Of a stretch of 64,000 nucleotides of DNA, positions 36,134 through 44,228 are shown one piece after another. The notes below the pieces were generated by a model that saw nothing but the letters and a program-made list of their open reading frames with translations, had not been told where the DNA came from and did no database searches. A program made the position numbers and the translations under genes. This DNA is from Bacillota bacterium (GTDB taxonomy: Bacteria; Bacillota; Clostridia; Christensenellales; SZUA-584): contig JAEYOE010000026.1 in NCBI GenBank assembly GCA_023412005.1, forward strand, positions 27,748 through 91,747, written 5' to 3'. The first letter of the stretch is position 1, and every line of letters begins with the position of its first letter.

Positions 36134-36166
36134 TTGAATAGATTGTATCGGCATATGTATACAATC
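36134..36166 (+). promoter_or_regulatory. Promoter with overlapping palindrome before the 56-residue gene
   Basis: TTGAAT and TATACA are separated by 18 bases. GATTGTAT (36141) and ATACAATC (36159) are perfect inverted arms that span the spacer and -10, a typical repressor position. Confidence 0.5.
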
Positions 36167-36189
36167 ATTGAAGAAAGAGGTCGAGAAAG

Positions 36190-36360
36190 ATGGTCATGGC
36201 TATACTGCCCATATTTTCACTGCTTTTATATCCGGCTCAGTCTATATCGGCTGTGATTCCGAGGCCGCTTCAAGGCATGATGTTAATCGTCTTCTACACC
36301 GTCATATTTATCATTTTGATAGTCAATATGCTTCGCTGCGGCAAGGCAAAGCAAAAATAA
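36190..36360 (+). CDS. 56-residue membrane protein
   Basis: ATG 36190 opens a frame whose product is mostly hydrophobic: a first stretch AILPIFSLLLYPAQSISAVI, a second MMLIVFYTVIFIILIVNML, and a basic end RCGKAKQK. GAGG lies nine bases upstream. A promoter-like pair with a palindrome lies 30-55 bases before it and a strong terminator begins 22 bases after the stop, so it looks like a complete single-gene unit. An overlapping frame (36168-36413) encodes a hydrophilic 81-residue product and runs through the terminator, so it was rejected. Function unknown; the size would fit a small regulator or a toxin-like membrane peptide, but nothing supports either. Confidence 0.65.
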   Translation: MVMAILPIFSLLLYPAQSISAVIPRPLQGMMLIVFYTVIFIILIVNMLRCGKAKQK

Positions 36361-36381
36361 CCGATTCGCTAAAAAGATCAC

Positions 36382-36411
36382 AGACGTATGCGGTGCGCGT
36401 GCGTCTTTTTT
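36382..36411 (+). terminator. Terminator after the 56-residue gene
   Basis: AGACGTATGCG, loop GTG and CGCGTGCGTCT form an 11-pair stem including two G-T pairs, followed by six T residues. Confidence 0.8.
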
Positions 36412-36584
36412 GATGGCCATATTGACAATTAATGAGTGAGAACATAAAGTGCATTTAAAAGATATATCTAAAAGCTTGTATGGGTTCTCGGACGATCATG
36501 GTATGGGGTTTGCCGCGCTGTCGTATGAGTTGCTGATCAATATGCCATGTGGACACGAAATGTATTAAGCAGTCGGGAGGGTTT

Positions 36585-37040
36585 ATGGGGTTTTCATTAA
36601 TAGGTTTGCTGATCACATGCGTCATACTGCTTCCGAATCTTTTGATGATTCTTTTTCCGCCGAAAAGCATGCCGGAGAAGGTGGAAAGTGCGGGCGCCTT
36701 GATAACAATCATCGAGCGCGCGGGGCAGATCTCTTGTTTTCTGCTGCCTGTTTTTTCGCAAGGGTTTATTGAGATTGCCGACATCAACCTATGGTTTTAC
36801 GCAGCGGCTGTTTGTGTGGCAGCCTATTATGGCCTCTGGTTCAGATACGCGGTGAAAAGAAACTTCCAACTGCTTTTTGCGCCATTCCTGCTAATTCCGA
36901 TACCCATGGCGGTGTTTCCGGTGCTGGCCTTTGCGTTCATTGCCGTCTGGATTCAGTCGGCTTGGCTGCTCGCGGCGGCGCTGGTGCTTGCCGTCGGCCA
37001 TTTTGCTAACAGCTTCGCAGCATACAAAAGCATCGCGTAA
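36585..37040 (+). CDS. Membrane protein, unknown function
   Basis: The protein has 151 residues and about five hydrophobic segments, starting MGFSLIGLLITCVILLPNLLMILFPP. A short charged stretch KSMPEKVESAG follows the first helix. GGGAGGG lies just upstream of the ATG at 36585; the in-frame start at 36549 has no site. No family was recognised. It is convergent with the NlpC/P60 gene, whose stop lies four bases beyond its own. Confidence 0.7.
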   Translation: MGFSLIGLLITCVILLPNLLMILFPPKSMPEKVESAGALITIIERAGQISCFLLPVFSQGFIEIADINLWFYAAAVCVAAYYGLWFRYAVKRNFQLLFAPFLLIPIPMAVFPVLAFAFIAVWIQSAWLLAAALVLAVGHFANSFAAYKSIA

Positions 37041-37043
37041 CTG

Positions 37044-37742
37044 CTATTCAAATATTTTCGGTCTGCCAAACGCGTTCCAGTTCAAGCTGACCACCAGTTC
37101 ATCGTTTATGATATTATTATAAACGCGCTTGTCGATCGTACGCTTGCACACCACGCCGACATACCCGCTGGCCGCTTCATAGATATAGCCATGGCGGCCC
37201 ATGATGCCCATGTGCGAAACATGTCCGTCTGCGCCCATCAGGAACACAATATCGCCGGGTCTTAAATCGTTTTTCTCAATCGGGGTACAGTAGTCGTAAT
37301 AGGTGTCATTGGCGGTGCGGTCGGTATACTCACTGTAAAGCCCCGCTTCGTTCGCGGCATACCACCACAAACCGCTGCAGTCCCATGCATAGTCTTCCGG
37401 GAACGAAAAGCCCTCCTGCTCGGCTTTGTCCGCAATATCATAGAGATAGTCAAGGCGTCCGCCGGAAAAATAATCCGAATATTTTTTGTCCATCGCGTTT
37501 ATAAACGCATCGGTAATCGGCGTGGCTTGGCCCGCAATAATATACTGGCCGCCCACACAGGTGTCAAGAATTTTGAGAAGCGCCGCAACGTCGCCTTCCG
37601 GCTCCGGTTCATTTGCGTATTTTTGCTCATAATAAGCACGTTCTGCTTCTGTTTCTTCGGCACTCAGCGCAGCGCACGCGGCCATAAACACCATGGCAAA
37701 GCACAGCAGCAACACAACGATGGTTTTTGTGAACGTATTCAT
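37044..37742 (-). CDS. NlpC/P60-family exported hydrolase, probable lipoprotein
   Basis: The protein has 232 residues. The signal-like N-terminus ends MVFMAAC, a possible but imperfect lipobox. The NlpC/P60 core has the catalytic Cys122 in WDCSGLWWYA and His177 in HVSHMGIMG, with RPGDIVFLMG between them. Such enzymes usually cut peptidoglycan stem peptides. No clear ribosome binding site precedes the ATG, and a TATAAT on the minus strand lies only 12 bases before it, so the transcript may be almost leaderless or the start may be different. It is divergent from the DacA-like gene, also a wall enzyme. Confidence 0.82.
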   Translation of the reverse strand: MNTFTKTIVVLLLCFAMVFMAACAALSAEETEAERAYYEQKYANEPEPEGDVAALLKILDTCVGGQYIIAGQATPITDAFINAMDKKYSDYFSGGRLDYLYDIADKAEQEGFSFPEDYAWDCSGLWWYAANEAGLYSEYTDRTANDTYYDYCTPIEKNDLRPGDIVFLMGADGHVSHMGIMGRHGYIYEAASGYVGVVCKRTIDKRVYNNIINDELVVSLNWNAFGRPKIFE

Positions 37743-37865
37743 GCGAAGATTATATCTTTTTTTTTCATCGTTATCAACCCGCGCTGCGTGAGCGCCGTCT
37801 TATAAGAATATCCGCCCAATCTTCGGGAGAAACTAAGCGTAAAAGCAAAAAGGGGATATTCTGTT

Positions 37866-39005
37866 ATGAAAAAAATAATTCTGGCCGCGCTTGTGTTCGT
37901 GATGATCTTTGCGTTCACGGTGACGGCATACGCGCAGGGTTTTGAAGCCAATGCAAAAGCCTATATACTGATTGACGCAGGCTCGGGAGATGTGATGGCG
38001 GAGAAAAACGCCGATGAACAACTGCCTTGCGCCAGTGTTGCCAAGGTGATGACAATACTGCTGTTGCTGGAAGCCGAGGAATCGGGGCGGCTTTCACTCA
38101 GCGATACGGCAACCGTCAGTGATTATGCGGCATCTATGGGCGGTACGCAGGCCTTTCTTGATGCAAACAGCACGCATAAGGTGGAAGACCTGCTTAAAGC
38201 TGTGATTGTATGCAGCGCCAACGACGCGGCTGTTACACTTGCCGAAAAAACGGCGGGCAGCGAGGCTGCATTCGTTGAGATGATGAACAAAAAAGCAGGG
38301 GCTTTGGGTATCGGCGCAACGTTCGTGAACGCCACCGGCCTCGGCGACGAGCAGAAGATCAGCGCGAGAGACGCAGCAACGGTATGCCGGGAGCTTGTGA
38401 AATATTCGCTGTTTTATAAATGGAGCAGCATCTGGATGGATAACTATTCGCATCCGGACGGACGTAAAACAGAAATGGTGAACCAAAACAAGCTGGTGCG
38501 CTTTTACGAGGGCTCCGACGGCGTGGCAACGGGCTCGTCCGGCGCGGCGGGATACTGCATTGCAGCGACGGTGAAGCGCAGCGGCGGACGGTTCATCTAT
38601 ATTGAGCTGGGCGCGCCAAACAGCCAAACACGCTTTGATGACGCAAAAGCCGCGTTTGACTATGCGTTCGCCGGATTCACAGCCAAAACGCTGGTGACAG
38701 AAGGGCAAAAGCTCGGGAGCGATTTGGCCATCGCGGGCGGCACCGAGCCGTTTATCGACGTGTACGCGGGGCAGGGCTTTTCCACGCTGATTGAAAAGGG
38801 TAAAGAAGCGACGTTGGAAAAAGAGCTTGTGCTGCTCGAAAACATAACGGCACCGATAGAGAAAGGGCAGGTGCTTGGGTATCTGCGAATACTGCTGGAT
38901 GGTGCGGAGATCGGGCGCGTGGATGCGGTGGCGGCAGACAGCGTGGACGAACGCAATTTTTCGAATGCCTTTAAACGTGTGCTCACATGGTGGTTGTTCA
39001 CGTGA
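37866..39005 (+). CDS. D-alanyl-D-alanine carboxypeptidase-like protein (PBP5/DacF family) with altered KTG motif
   Basis: The protein has 379 residues. A signal peptide ends at TAYAQG. The S11 peptidase motifs are S57-V-A-K60 in CASVAKVMT and S117-A-N in CSANDAAV. The third motif, normally KTG, reads A221-T-G in DGVATGSSGAAGYC. The C-terminal domain and a short WWLFT end, possibly a membrane anchor, follow. These enzymes trim the terminal D-Ala of stem peptides. Replacement of the KTG lysine would be expected to impair activity, so it may be a non-catalytic or altered enzyme. The pairing with the divergent NlpC/P60 gene fits wall remodelling. Confidence 0.88.
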   Translation: MKKIILAALVFVMIFAFTVTAYAQGFEANAKAYILIDAGSGDVMAEKNADEQLPCASVAKVMTILLLLEAEESGRLSLSDTATVSDYAASMGGTQAFLDANSTHKVEDLLKAVIVCSANDAAVTLAEKTAGSEAAFVEMMNKKAGALGIGATFVNATGLGDEQKISARDAATVCRELVKYSLFYKWSSIWMDNYSHPDGRKTEMVNQNKLVRFYEGSDGVATGSSGAAGYCIAATVKRSGGRFIYIELGAPNSQTRFDDAKAAFDYAFAGFTAKTLVTEGQKLGSDLAIAGGTEPFIDVYAGQGFSTLIEKGKEATLEKELVLLENITAPIEKGQVLGYLRILLDGAEIGRVDAVAADSVDERNFSNAFKRVLTWWLFT

Positions 39006-39007
39006 CG

Positions 39008-39036
39008 TTGACAGCCTTTTGACCCTCCTGTAGAAT
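39008..39036 (+). promoter_or_regulatory. Promoter of surE
   Basis: TTGACA and TAGAAT are separated by 17 bases. The -10 ends 17 bases before the surE start, with the AGGGAGGG site between. Confidence 0.7.
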
Positions 39037-39053
39037 GAGGCAGGGAGGGAATG

Positions 39054-39830
39054 ATGCGTATATTATTAGTGAATGATGACGGCATACATGCCAAAGGCTT
39101 AAGAACGCTGGCGGCCAGGCTAAAAGACAAACATGATGTCACTGTGGTCGCACCCGAGTCGGAACGCAGCGCGACATCACATTCCATTACCATATACCGT
39201 CCGCTTCGTGTGACGAAAACACAGCCGGCAGGGCTGGAGACAATTCCCTGCTACGTGGTAGACGGACAACCTGTGGATTGTACGAAGATCGGCATTGCCC
39301 ATATATTAAACGGCAAGGTCGATCTTGTTGTTTCTGGCATCAATCATGGCGCTAACTTAGGGTCTGACATACTTTATTCGGGCACGGTGGCTGCCGCGCT
39401 GGATGCCGCGATTATGGGCTATAAGGCGATGGCTGTGTCGTCCGCGTCTCATTTTGCGGAGCATTTTGAAAGCGCTGCGGAAATTGCCGCACGCGTGATA
39501 GACAGCGGTTTTTTCGACGGTGAACCGGAAAACGTGATGTATAATCTCAATGTACCCGATTTGCCGCTACCCAAAATTCATGGCGTGAAAGCCGCTTTTC
39601 AGGGGCGAACAGCATACGACGACGAAGTGGAGCTGCGCAACGACCCGCACGGCAGAGAATATATATGGGTGACCGGTACGATGCGTGAGGAACCGGCGGA
39701 AGAGGAAACAGACGTGGCAGCCGTGCGCTCGGGGTTTGCGTCACTGACGCCGATTCGGTTCGACCTGACAGCGAGGGACAGGATGGCGGCACTGGCATGC
39801 AGGATTGAAAAAATGAAATTGCATTTTTAA
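39054..39830 (+). CDS. surE: 5'/3'-nucleotidase SurE
   Basis: The protein has 258 residues. The metal site NDDGIHAKGL at the N-terminus, SERSATSHSIT, and SGINHGANLGSDILYSGTVAAALDA are SurE hallmarks. SurE removes phosphate from nucleoside monophosphates and is linked to stationary-phase survival. The second of two adjacent ATG codons (39051, 39054) fits the family start MRILLVNDDG and leaves better spacing from the AGGGAGGG site. Confidence 0.95.
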   Translation: MRILLVNDDGIHAKGLRTLAARLKDKHDVTVVAPESERSATSHSITIYRPLRVTKTQPAGLETIPCYVVDGQPVDCTKIGIAHILNGKVDLVVSGINHGANLGSDILYSGTVAAALDAAIMGYKAMAVSSASHFAEHFESAAEIAARVIDSGFFDGEPENVMYNLNVPDLPLPKIHGVKAAFQGRTAYDDEVELRNDPHGREYIWVTGTMREEPAEEETDVAAVRSGFASLTPIRFDLTARDRMAALACRIEKMKLHF

Positions 39831-39846
39831 CAGGATATGATAGAAT
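39819..39846 (+). promoter_or_regulatory. Promoter of the RpiR-type regulator gene
   Basis: TTGCAT and TAGAAT are separated by 16 bases. The -35 lies within the last codons of surE. Confidence 0.5.
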
Positions 39847-39879
39847 ATATGGCATAAAGACGGATGGGGGAAGAATGAC

Positions 39880-40752
39880 ATGCAAGGCAACGATATCATA
39901 AAGATCATTAAAGAGCGGCAAGGCTCAATGAGTAAAGGGCATCGCGCCATTGCAGCATATATTACCGATCATTACGATACAGCAGCCTTTATCACCGCAT
40001 CGCGGCTCGGCGAAACGGTGGGCGTGAGTGAATCCACCGTGGTGAGGTTTGCCTGTGCGCTCGGGTACGACGGTTACCCGGAGCTGCAAAAAAAGCTGCA
40101 GGAGCTGATCCGCACCAAGCTGACCAATGTTCAGCGCATGGGGCTCGGATCGGATATGACCGAAGAGGAGCTGGTCAGGTGGGCCGTGCGCAACGACATC
40201 ACGAGCCTGCGGCACATACGCGAGGTGCTTGATTACGATATGATGCAAAAAGCGGCGGATATGATACTTGCCGCCAAGCGCGTCTATATTCTCGGATTGA
40301 GATCCAGCGCGCCGCTCGCGCTATTCTTCTGGTACTATCTTAATTACATCATCAGTGAAACAAGCCTTGTGTCGTCGAGCATCGGCGGCGATATATTCGG
40401 GCATCTTCTGCACGCAGGCAAGGGAGACCTGGTGGTGGCCATCAGCTTTCCGCGCTATTCGTCGCGAACCATGGACGGCGTGAACTTTGCGAAAAAGAAC
40501 GGTGCCACAATACTTGGCATCACTGACAACGAGCTTTCGCCGCTGGCCAACGTGGCGGATGCGAACCTGTTTGTAAATTCGGATATGAATCTGTTTATCG
40601 ATTCGCTCGTGACGCCTATCAGCGTGGTGAACGCGCTTGTGCTGCTGGTTGGTATGCGTAAGAAAGACGGCCTCAAACAGAACTTTGAAATGCTGGAGGA
40701 TCTGTGGCTGCAGTATGATGTTTACACGGGTAAGGAAGATGTAGATGCATAA
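39880..40752 (+). CDS. MurR/RpiR-family transcriptional regulator
   Basis: The protein has 290 residues. An N-terminal winged HTH (AAFITASRLGETVGVSESTVVRFACALGYDGYPELQ) and a C-terminal SIS sugar-phosphate isomerase-like domain (VYILGLRSSAPLALFFWYYL ... GDLVVAISFPRYSSRTMDGVNFAKKNGATILGITD) define the family. It binds DNA and responds to phosphosugars. No sugar operon is adjacent, so the target is unknown. It overlaps the next gene by eight bases, so the pair is translationally coupled. Confidence 0.92.
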   Translation: MQGNDIIKIIKERQGSMSKGHRAIAAYITDHYDTAAFITASRLGETVGVSESTVVRFACALGYDGYPELQKKLQELIRTKLTNVQRMGLGSDMTEEELVRWAVRNDITSLRHIREVLDYDMMQKAADMILAAKRVYILGLRSSAPLALFFWYYLNYIISETSLVSSSIGGDIFGHLLHAGKGDLVVAISFPRYSSRTMDGVNFAKKNGATILGITDNELSPLANVADANLFVNSDMNLFIDSLVTPISVVNALVLLVGMRKKDGLKQNFEMLEDLWLQYDVYTGKEDVDA

Positions 40753-41956
40753 AATATGTGTGATCGGCGGCGGGCCTGCGGGCATGATGGCCGCGATGGC
40801 AGCTGCGCGCAGCGGGCATCACGTCACGCTGTTTGAGAAAAACGAGAAACTGGGCAAAAAGCTATACATTACGGGAAAAGGGCGCTGCAACATAACCAAC
40901 GCCGCGCCGATCGAGGATTTTTTCCAAAGCGTCGTGCACAACGGCGCCTTTTTATACAGTGCGTTTTATACGTTTGACAACACGCAGCTGATGGCGCTGC
41001 TGGAAAGCCTCGGGCTGTCGCTGAAAACGGAGCGCGGCGGTCGTGTATTTCCGGTGTCCGATAAATCGAGCGATGTGTTAAAGGCTTTGGGTAAGGCACT
41101 GATGAACGCAGGCGTTAAGGTTAAGCTGGGTATCGGTGTCGACGGTATCACGGCGCAAGACGGGCGCGTGACGGGTATCATGGTCGATGGTAAAGAGCAT
41201 CGGTTCGACAGCGTGATCGTCGCGACGGGCGGTGTATCGTACCCGTCCACCGGGTCGACGGGAGACGGCTACACGTTTGCGAAAGAATTCGGCCATAAAA
41301 TTGAAACACCGAGTGCGTCGCTGGTTGGGCTGGAGACGGCTGAGGATATGAAAGAGTACGCGGGCATCACGCTTAAAAACGTGGGGTTCGCGCTAAAAAA
41401 AGGCAAGAAAACTGTTTTCAGAGAACAGGGGGAGCTGCTGATCACCCATACCGGCATATCCGGCCCGCTGGTGCTGTCGGCCAGCGCCTATATGGAGGGC
41501 GATGAGGGGTACGAAGCGGTGATAGACTTTAAGCCCGCCCTGGATATGAAAACGCTTGATAACCGTCTGTTGCGTGATTTTTCGGAAAAGGCGAACAAGG
41601 ACTTTGCCAATGTGCTCGCCGGGCTGGTGCCGGCGAAGCTGTCGCCGTTGATTGCGACGGCCAGCGGTATCGATTTAAGCACAAAGGCGCATTCGATAAC
41701 GCGGGAGCAGCGCGGTGCGCTGTGCGCGGCTCTGAAGGGCTTACGCCTTAACGTGAAAGGCAAGAGGCCCATTGCCGAAGCTGTGATTACGCGCGGCGGC
41801 GTGGATGTGCGCGGCATCGATCCGTCCACCATGCAAAGCAAGCTGTGCGAAGGGCTGTTCTTTGCGGGCGAGGTGATTGACGTGGATGCGCTGACAGGCG
41901 GGTACAATTTGCAGATTGCGTTTTCTACCGGTTATCTTGCGGGTTTAAACTGTTGA
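40745..41956 (+). CDS. NAD(P)/FAD-dependent oxidoreductase (HI0933/BaiN-like)
   Basis: The protein has 403 residues. The FAD-binding motif CVIGGGPAGMMAAMAAARSGH, the family segment GKKLYITGKGRCNITN, VIVATGGVSYPSTGSTGDGY and the C-terminal LFFAGEVIDVDALTGGYNLQIAFSTG are all present. These flavoproteins are widespread and poorly characterised; one reduces bile-acid intermediates. It is coupled to the RpiR regulator. The infC promoter starts inside its last codons. Confidence 0.9.
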   Translation: MHKICVIGGGPAGMMAAMAAARSGHHVTLFEKNEKLGKKLYITGKGRCNITNAAPIEDFFQSVVHNGAFLYSAFYTFDNTQLMALLESLGLSLKTERGGRVFPVSDKSSDVLKALGKALMNAGVKVKLGIGVDGITAQDGRVTGIMVDGKEHRFDSVIVATGGVSYPSTGSTGDGYTFAKEFGHKIETPSASLVGLETAEDMKEYAGITLKNVGFALKKGKKTVFREQGELLITHTGISGPLVLSASAYMEGDEGYEAVIDFKPALDMKTLDNRLLRDFSEKANKDFANVLAGLVPAKLSPLIATASGIDLSTKAHSITREQRGALCAALKGLRLNVKGKRPIAEAVITRGGVDVRGIDPSTMQSKLCEGLFFAGEVIDVDALTGGYNLQIAFSTGYLAGLNC

Positions 41957-41981
41957 CAGACGGCCGTAATTATGATAAAGT
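41953..41981 (+). promoter_or_regulatory. Promoter of infC-rpmI-rplT
   Basis: A perfect TTGACA is followed after 17 bases by TAAAGT. It overlaps the stop codon of the flavoprotein gene. Confidence 0.7.
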
Positions 41982-41989
41982 ACAGAGGC

Positions 41990-42088
41990 TTGAAAGCAGA
42001 AACGCCCGTTTCTCACCTGTCGGCATCGGCCAGATATGGTAAGCAGTCTTAATCGCTTGTAAACGGGTATTGTCACCCGTTTTTTTTA
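41990..42088 (+). promoter_or_regulatory. L20-type leader with transcription attenuator
   Basis: An AGAAAC/GTTTCT hairpin and the segment TTTCTCACC, typical of leaders of infC-rpmI-rplT operons in Bacillota, are followed by a terminator stem AAACGGGT/ACCCGTTT with eight T residues (42061-42088). In the known leader, excess ribosomal protein L20 stabilises the terminator form. Assignment rests on position, sequence feel and the terminator; a covariance search would settle it. Confidence 0.75.
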
Positions 42089-42146
42089 TGGGTATTTTCA
42101 AGAAGTAGTTTAACGCTTGTGTTTGCAACATTTTATGGAGGTGTTT

Positions 42147-42659
42147 ATTATCGCAAACGAACATCAGATTAACGAGCAGATTCGGGATTCGAGTGTCCGC
42201 GTGGTTTCCGACGACGGTGAACAGATGGGGATCATGTCTGCGCGTGAGGCGATGAACATTGCTGAAGCAAAAGGGCTTGATCTTGTCAAAATTTCTCCGA
42301 ATGCACAGCCGCCGGTGTGCAAAATCATGGATTACGGGAAATTTCGGTTTGAACAGTCTAAGAAGCAAAAAGAGGCGAAGAAAAACCAGCATATCATCAC
42401 GATCAAAGAGATGCGGCTGTCGACCAATATTGACAAGCACGATCTTGATGTAAAAGCGAAAAGTGTGAGCAAATTCTTGAAGGCGGGCGATAAGGTTAAA
42501 ATATCGCTGCGCTTTAGAGGAAGGCAAATGACACATACGGATTTGGGGCGCGAAGTGATGGAAGAGTTCTTTACCATGGTGCAGGACGATGCCGTGATGG
42601 AGAAGGGGACCAAAATGGAAGGCCGGAGTATGTTCATGATATTAGCACCAAAGAACTAA
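42147..42659 (+). CDS. infC: Translation initiation factor IF-3, with a rare start codon
   Basis: The protein is about 170 residues. Motifs are NEHQINEQIRDSSVRVV, LDLVKISPNAQPPVCKIMDYGKF and RFRGRQMTHTDLG. IF-3 binds the 30S subunit and rejects wrong start codons. The only strong ribosome binding site, GGAGGTG at 42137-42143, leaves ATT at 42147 (five-base spacer) or ATC at 42150 (eight) as start. The in-frame ATG at 42135 overlaps that site and has none of its own. A non-AUG start of this kind is known to autoregulate infC in other bacteria. Confidence 0.9.
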   Translation: MIANEHQINEQIRDSSVRVVSDDGEQMGIMSAREAMNIAEAKGLDLVKISPNAQPPVCKIMDYGKFRFEQSKKQKEAKKNQHIITIKEMRLSTNIDKHDLDVKAKSVSKFLKAGDKVKISLRFRGRQMTHTDLGREVMEEFFTMVQDDAVMEKGTKMEGRSMFMILAPKN

Positions 42660-42679
42660 CCAAGGAGGACGATGCAACA

Positions 42680-42877
42680 ATGCCAAAGATCAAAACGCAC
42701 AGGGGCGCTGCCAAACGGTTTTCTCTGACGGGTACCGGCAAGGTGAAACGCGCGAAGGCTTACAAGAGACACATTCTCAACAAGAAGAGCGCCAAGAGAA
42801 AGAGGAATCTGCGTCAGGCGACATTTATTGTGGCGGCTGAAGAAAAAAATATCAAACAGCTTATTCCTTACAAATAG
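42680..42877 (+). CDS. rpmI: 50S ribosomal protein L35
   Basis: The protein has 65 residues, the usual length. MPKIKTHRGAAKRFSLTGTGK and the basic core HILNKKSAKRKRNLRQ are characteristic. AAGGAGG lies upstream. It is the middle gene of the infC-rpmI-rplT operon. Confidence 0.97.
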   Translation: MPKIKTHRGAAKRFSLTGTGKVKRAKAYKRHILNKKSAKRKRNLRQATFIVAAEEKNIKQLIPYK

Positions 42878-42900
42878 GCCAATGACAGGAGGAGACGACA

Positions 42901-43257
42901 ATGGCAAGAGTAAAAGGGGCAGTGAATGCCCGTAAAAAACATAAGAAGGTTTTAAAGCTTGCGAAAGGATATTTCGGCGCGAAGTCTAAGCAGTTCAGAG
43001 CAGCCAATCAGGCTGTGATGCGCTCGCTGCGCTACGCCTATATCGGCCGTAAGCTCAAGAAGAGGGATTACCGCAGCCTGTGGATTACGCGTATCAACGC
43101 GGAAGCCAGAAACAACGGTATCAGCTATTCGCGCCTGATCGATGGCCTTAAGAAAGCGGGCGTTACGGTGAACAGAAAGATACTGGCTGACCTCGCAGTG
43201 AACGACAAAAAGGCGTTTGCGGGCATGGTTACCGTAGCCAAGAAGAAGCTGGGCTGA
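42901..43257 (+). CDS. rplT: 50S ribosomal protein L20
   Basis: The protein has 118 residues. MARVKGAVNARKKHKKVLK, GYFGAKSKQFRAANQAVMRSL and LWITRINAEARNNG are L20 signatures. Besides its role in assembling the 50S subunit, L20 is the likely ligand of the leader upstream of infC. AGGAGG precedes the ATG. Confidence 0.98.
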   Translation: MARVKGAVNARKKHKKVLKLAKGYFGAKSKQFRAANQAVMRSLRYAYIGRKLKKRDYRSLWITRINAEARNNGISYSRLIDGLKKAGVTVNRKILADLAVNDKKAFAGMVTVAKKKLG

Positions 43258-43275
43258 TTTGAATTTTGCATGAGA

Positions 43276-43305
43276 AGAGTCTTCATTCGATGGAGGCTCT
43301 TTTTT
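43276..43305 (+). terminator. Terminator after rplT
   Basis: AGAGTCTTCA, a five-base loop and TGGAGGCTCT form a stem with wobble pairs, followed by a T-run. Confidence 0.8.
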
Positions 43306-43333
43306 ATTATCATTACGATCAAGCATCAAGCTG

Positions 43334-44116
43334 CTATGCTTGATCGCGATATTGAACAGCCAGATAATGAACCCACTCGTCATAAATTTCTTTTTCACTC
43401 CTGCCGAAGGACTTTTCAAAATCTCCGTTTTTAGCAAATTCTCTGACGCAGTCCCAGGAATAGTTGTTCACCAAAAAGTCGATATACGTATATGAAAATT
43501 CGTATCCGTCAAAATCGGCAAAGGTCATCGGCGCGAACAATCCGTCAACTCGTGTTTGTGCCAGAGTGGGATCCGGTTGATTCAACAACGACTCGTTATT
43601 CGGAACTTGCTCGGAGAGATATCCGGCAAGGCCGTTGTCCACCCAATACGTCATTGACGGATTGATCACGGAATTAAAAGCATGAACCATCTCGTGAAGT
43701 ACCGCTTGCTTGTTGTTGTTGTAATCATGAACTTTGCCGGGGTTGGCGGGGGATGTCAGAATGACATTTGTTCCGATGTTATCGCCGATATACCAGTCGA
43801 GCCCGAGTAGCGGTGCAATCAGACCGTATTTTTTGGTCTGCATCGTGGATTGATCGTCGTAGATGTAGATATTGATATCCGGCTTTTTCGTGACGCCGAG
43901 CAGGATAGCTAATTCAGCGGCTCTCGCGTCGGCTAGTCCATAGGTGTCGATGGCGGCTTCCCGCTCATTTTCGTAATAAACGTTCACCCAATGGCCTGTA
44001 AGCACATTCATATTACCGGTGCTTAAACTAAACGTCGGGATAAGGTTAATCAATACCAGCATCATAATAACGACGATAGTACATATAACAGCCTTTAATA
44101 ATTTTTTATGCTTCAA
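43334..44116 (-). CDS. Membrane-anchored gluzincin-like (peptidase MA-type) protein
   Basis: The protein has 260 residues. One transmembrane helix (about 8-28) is followed by an extracytoplasmic domain with the zinc motif H141-E-M-V-H145 (LHEMVHAFNS). In gluzincins the third ligand is a glutamate in a W-x-x-EGLA motif; here the segment is WVDNGLAGYLSEQ, with asparagine (N161) in its place and a glutamate at 169. It may be a weak or inactive protease, or use another ligand. The TTG at 44116 has AGAGGT seven bases upstream. The gene is convergent with rplT. Confidence 0.72.
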   Translation of the reverse strand: MKHKKLLKAVICTIVVIMMLVLINLIPTFSLSTGNMNVLTGHWVNVYYENEREAAIDTYGLADARAAELAILLGVTKKPDINIYIYDDQSTMQTKKYGLIAPLLGLDWYIGDNIGTNVILTSPANPGKVHDYNNNKQAVLHEMVHAFNSVINPSMTYWVDNGLAGYLSEQVPNNESLLNQPDPTLAQTRVDGLFAPMTFADFDGYEFSYTYIDFLVNNYSWDCVREFAKNGDFEKSFGRSEKEIYDEWVHYLAVQYRDQA

Positions 44117-44228
44117 AACGGATACCTCTATGATTTTGGTATAATCATACAGCGTCACAGACGGGATGTATAGAAAAAACTTGCGAAATTTTATCATAAA
44201 CCTTCGGTGTCACAAATTGTGGTTTTCT

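Noticed and set aside
36168..36413. An 81-codon ORF overlapping the 56-residue gene
   Set aside because: Its product is hydrophilic and unremarkable, it runs through the strong terminator at 36382-36411, and the competing frame gives a clear membrane protein with better signals.
42117..42146. ATG or earlier start for infC
   Set aside because: No ribosome binding site precedes 42117 or 42135, and the one strong site lies after them.
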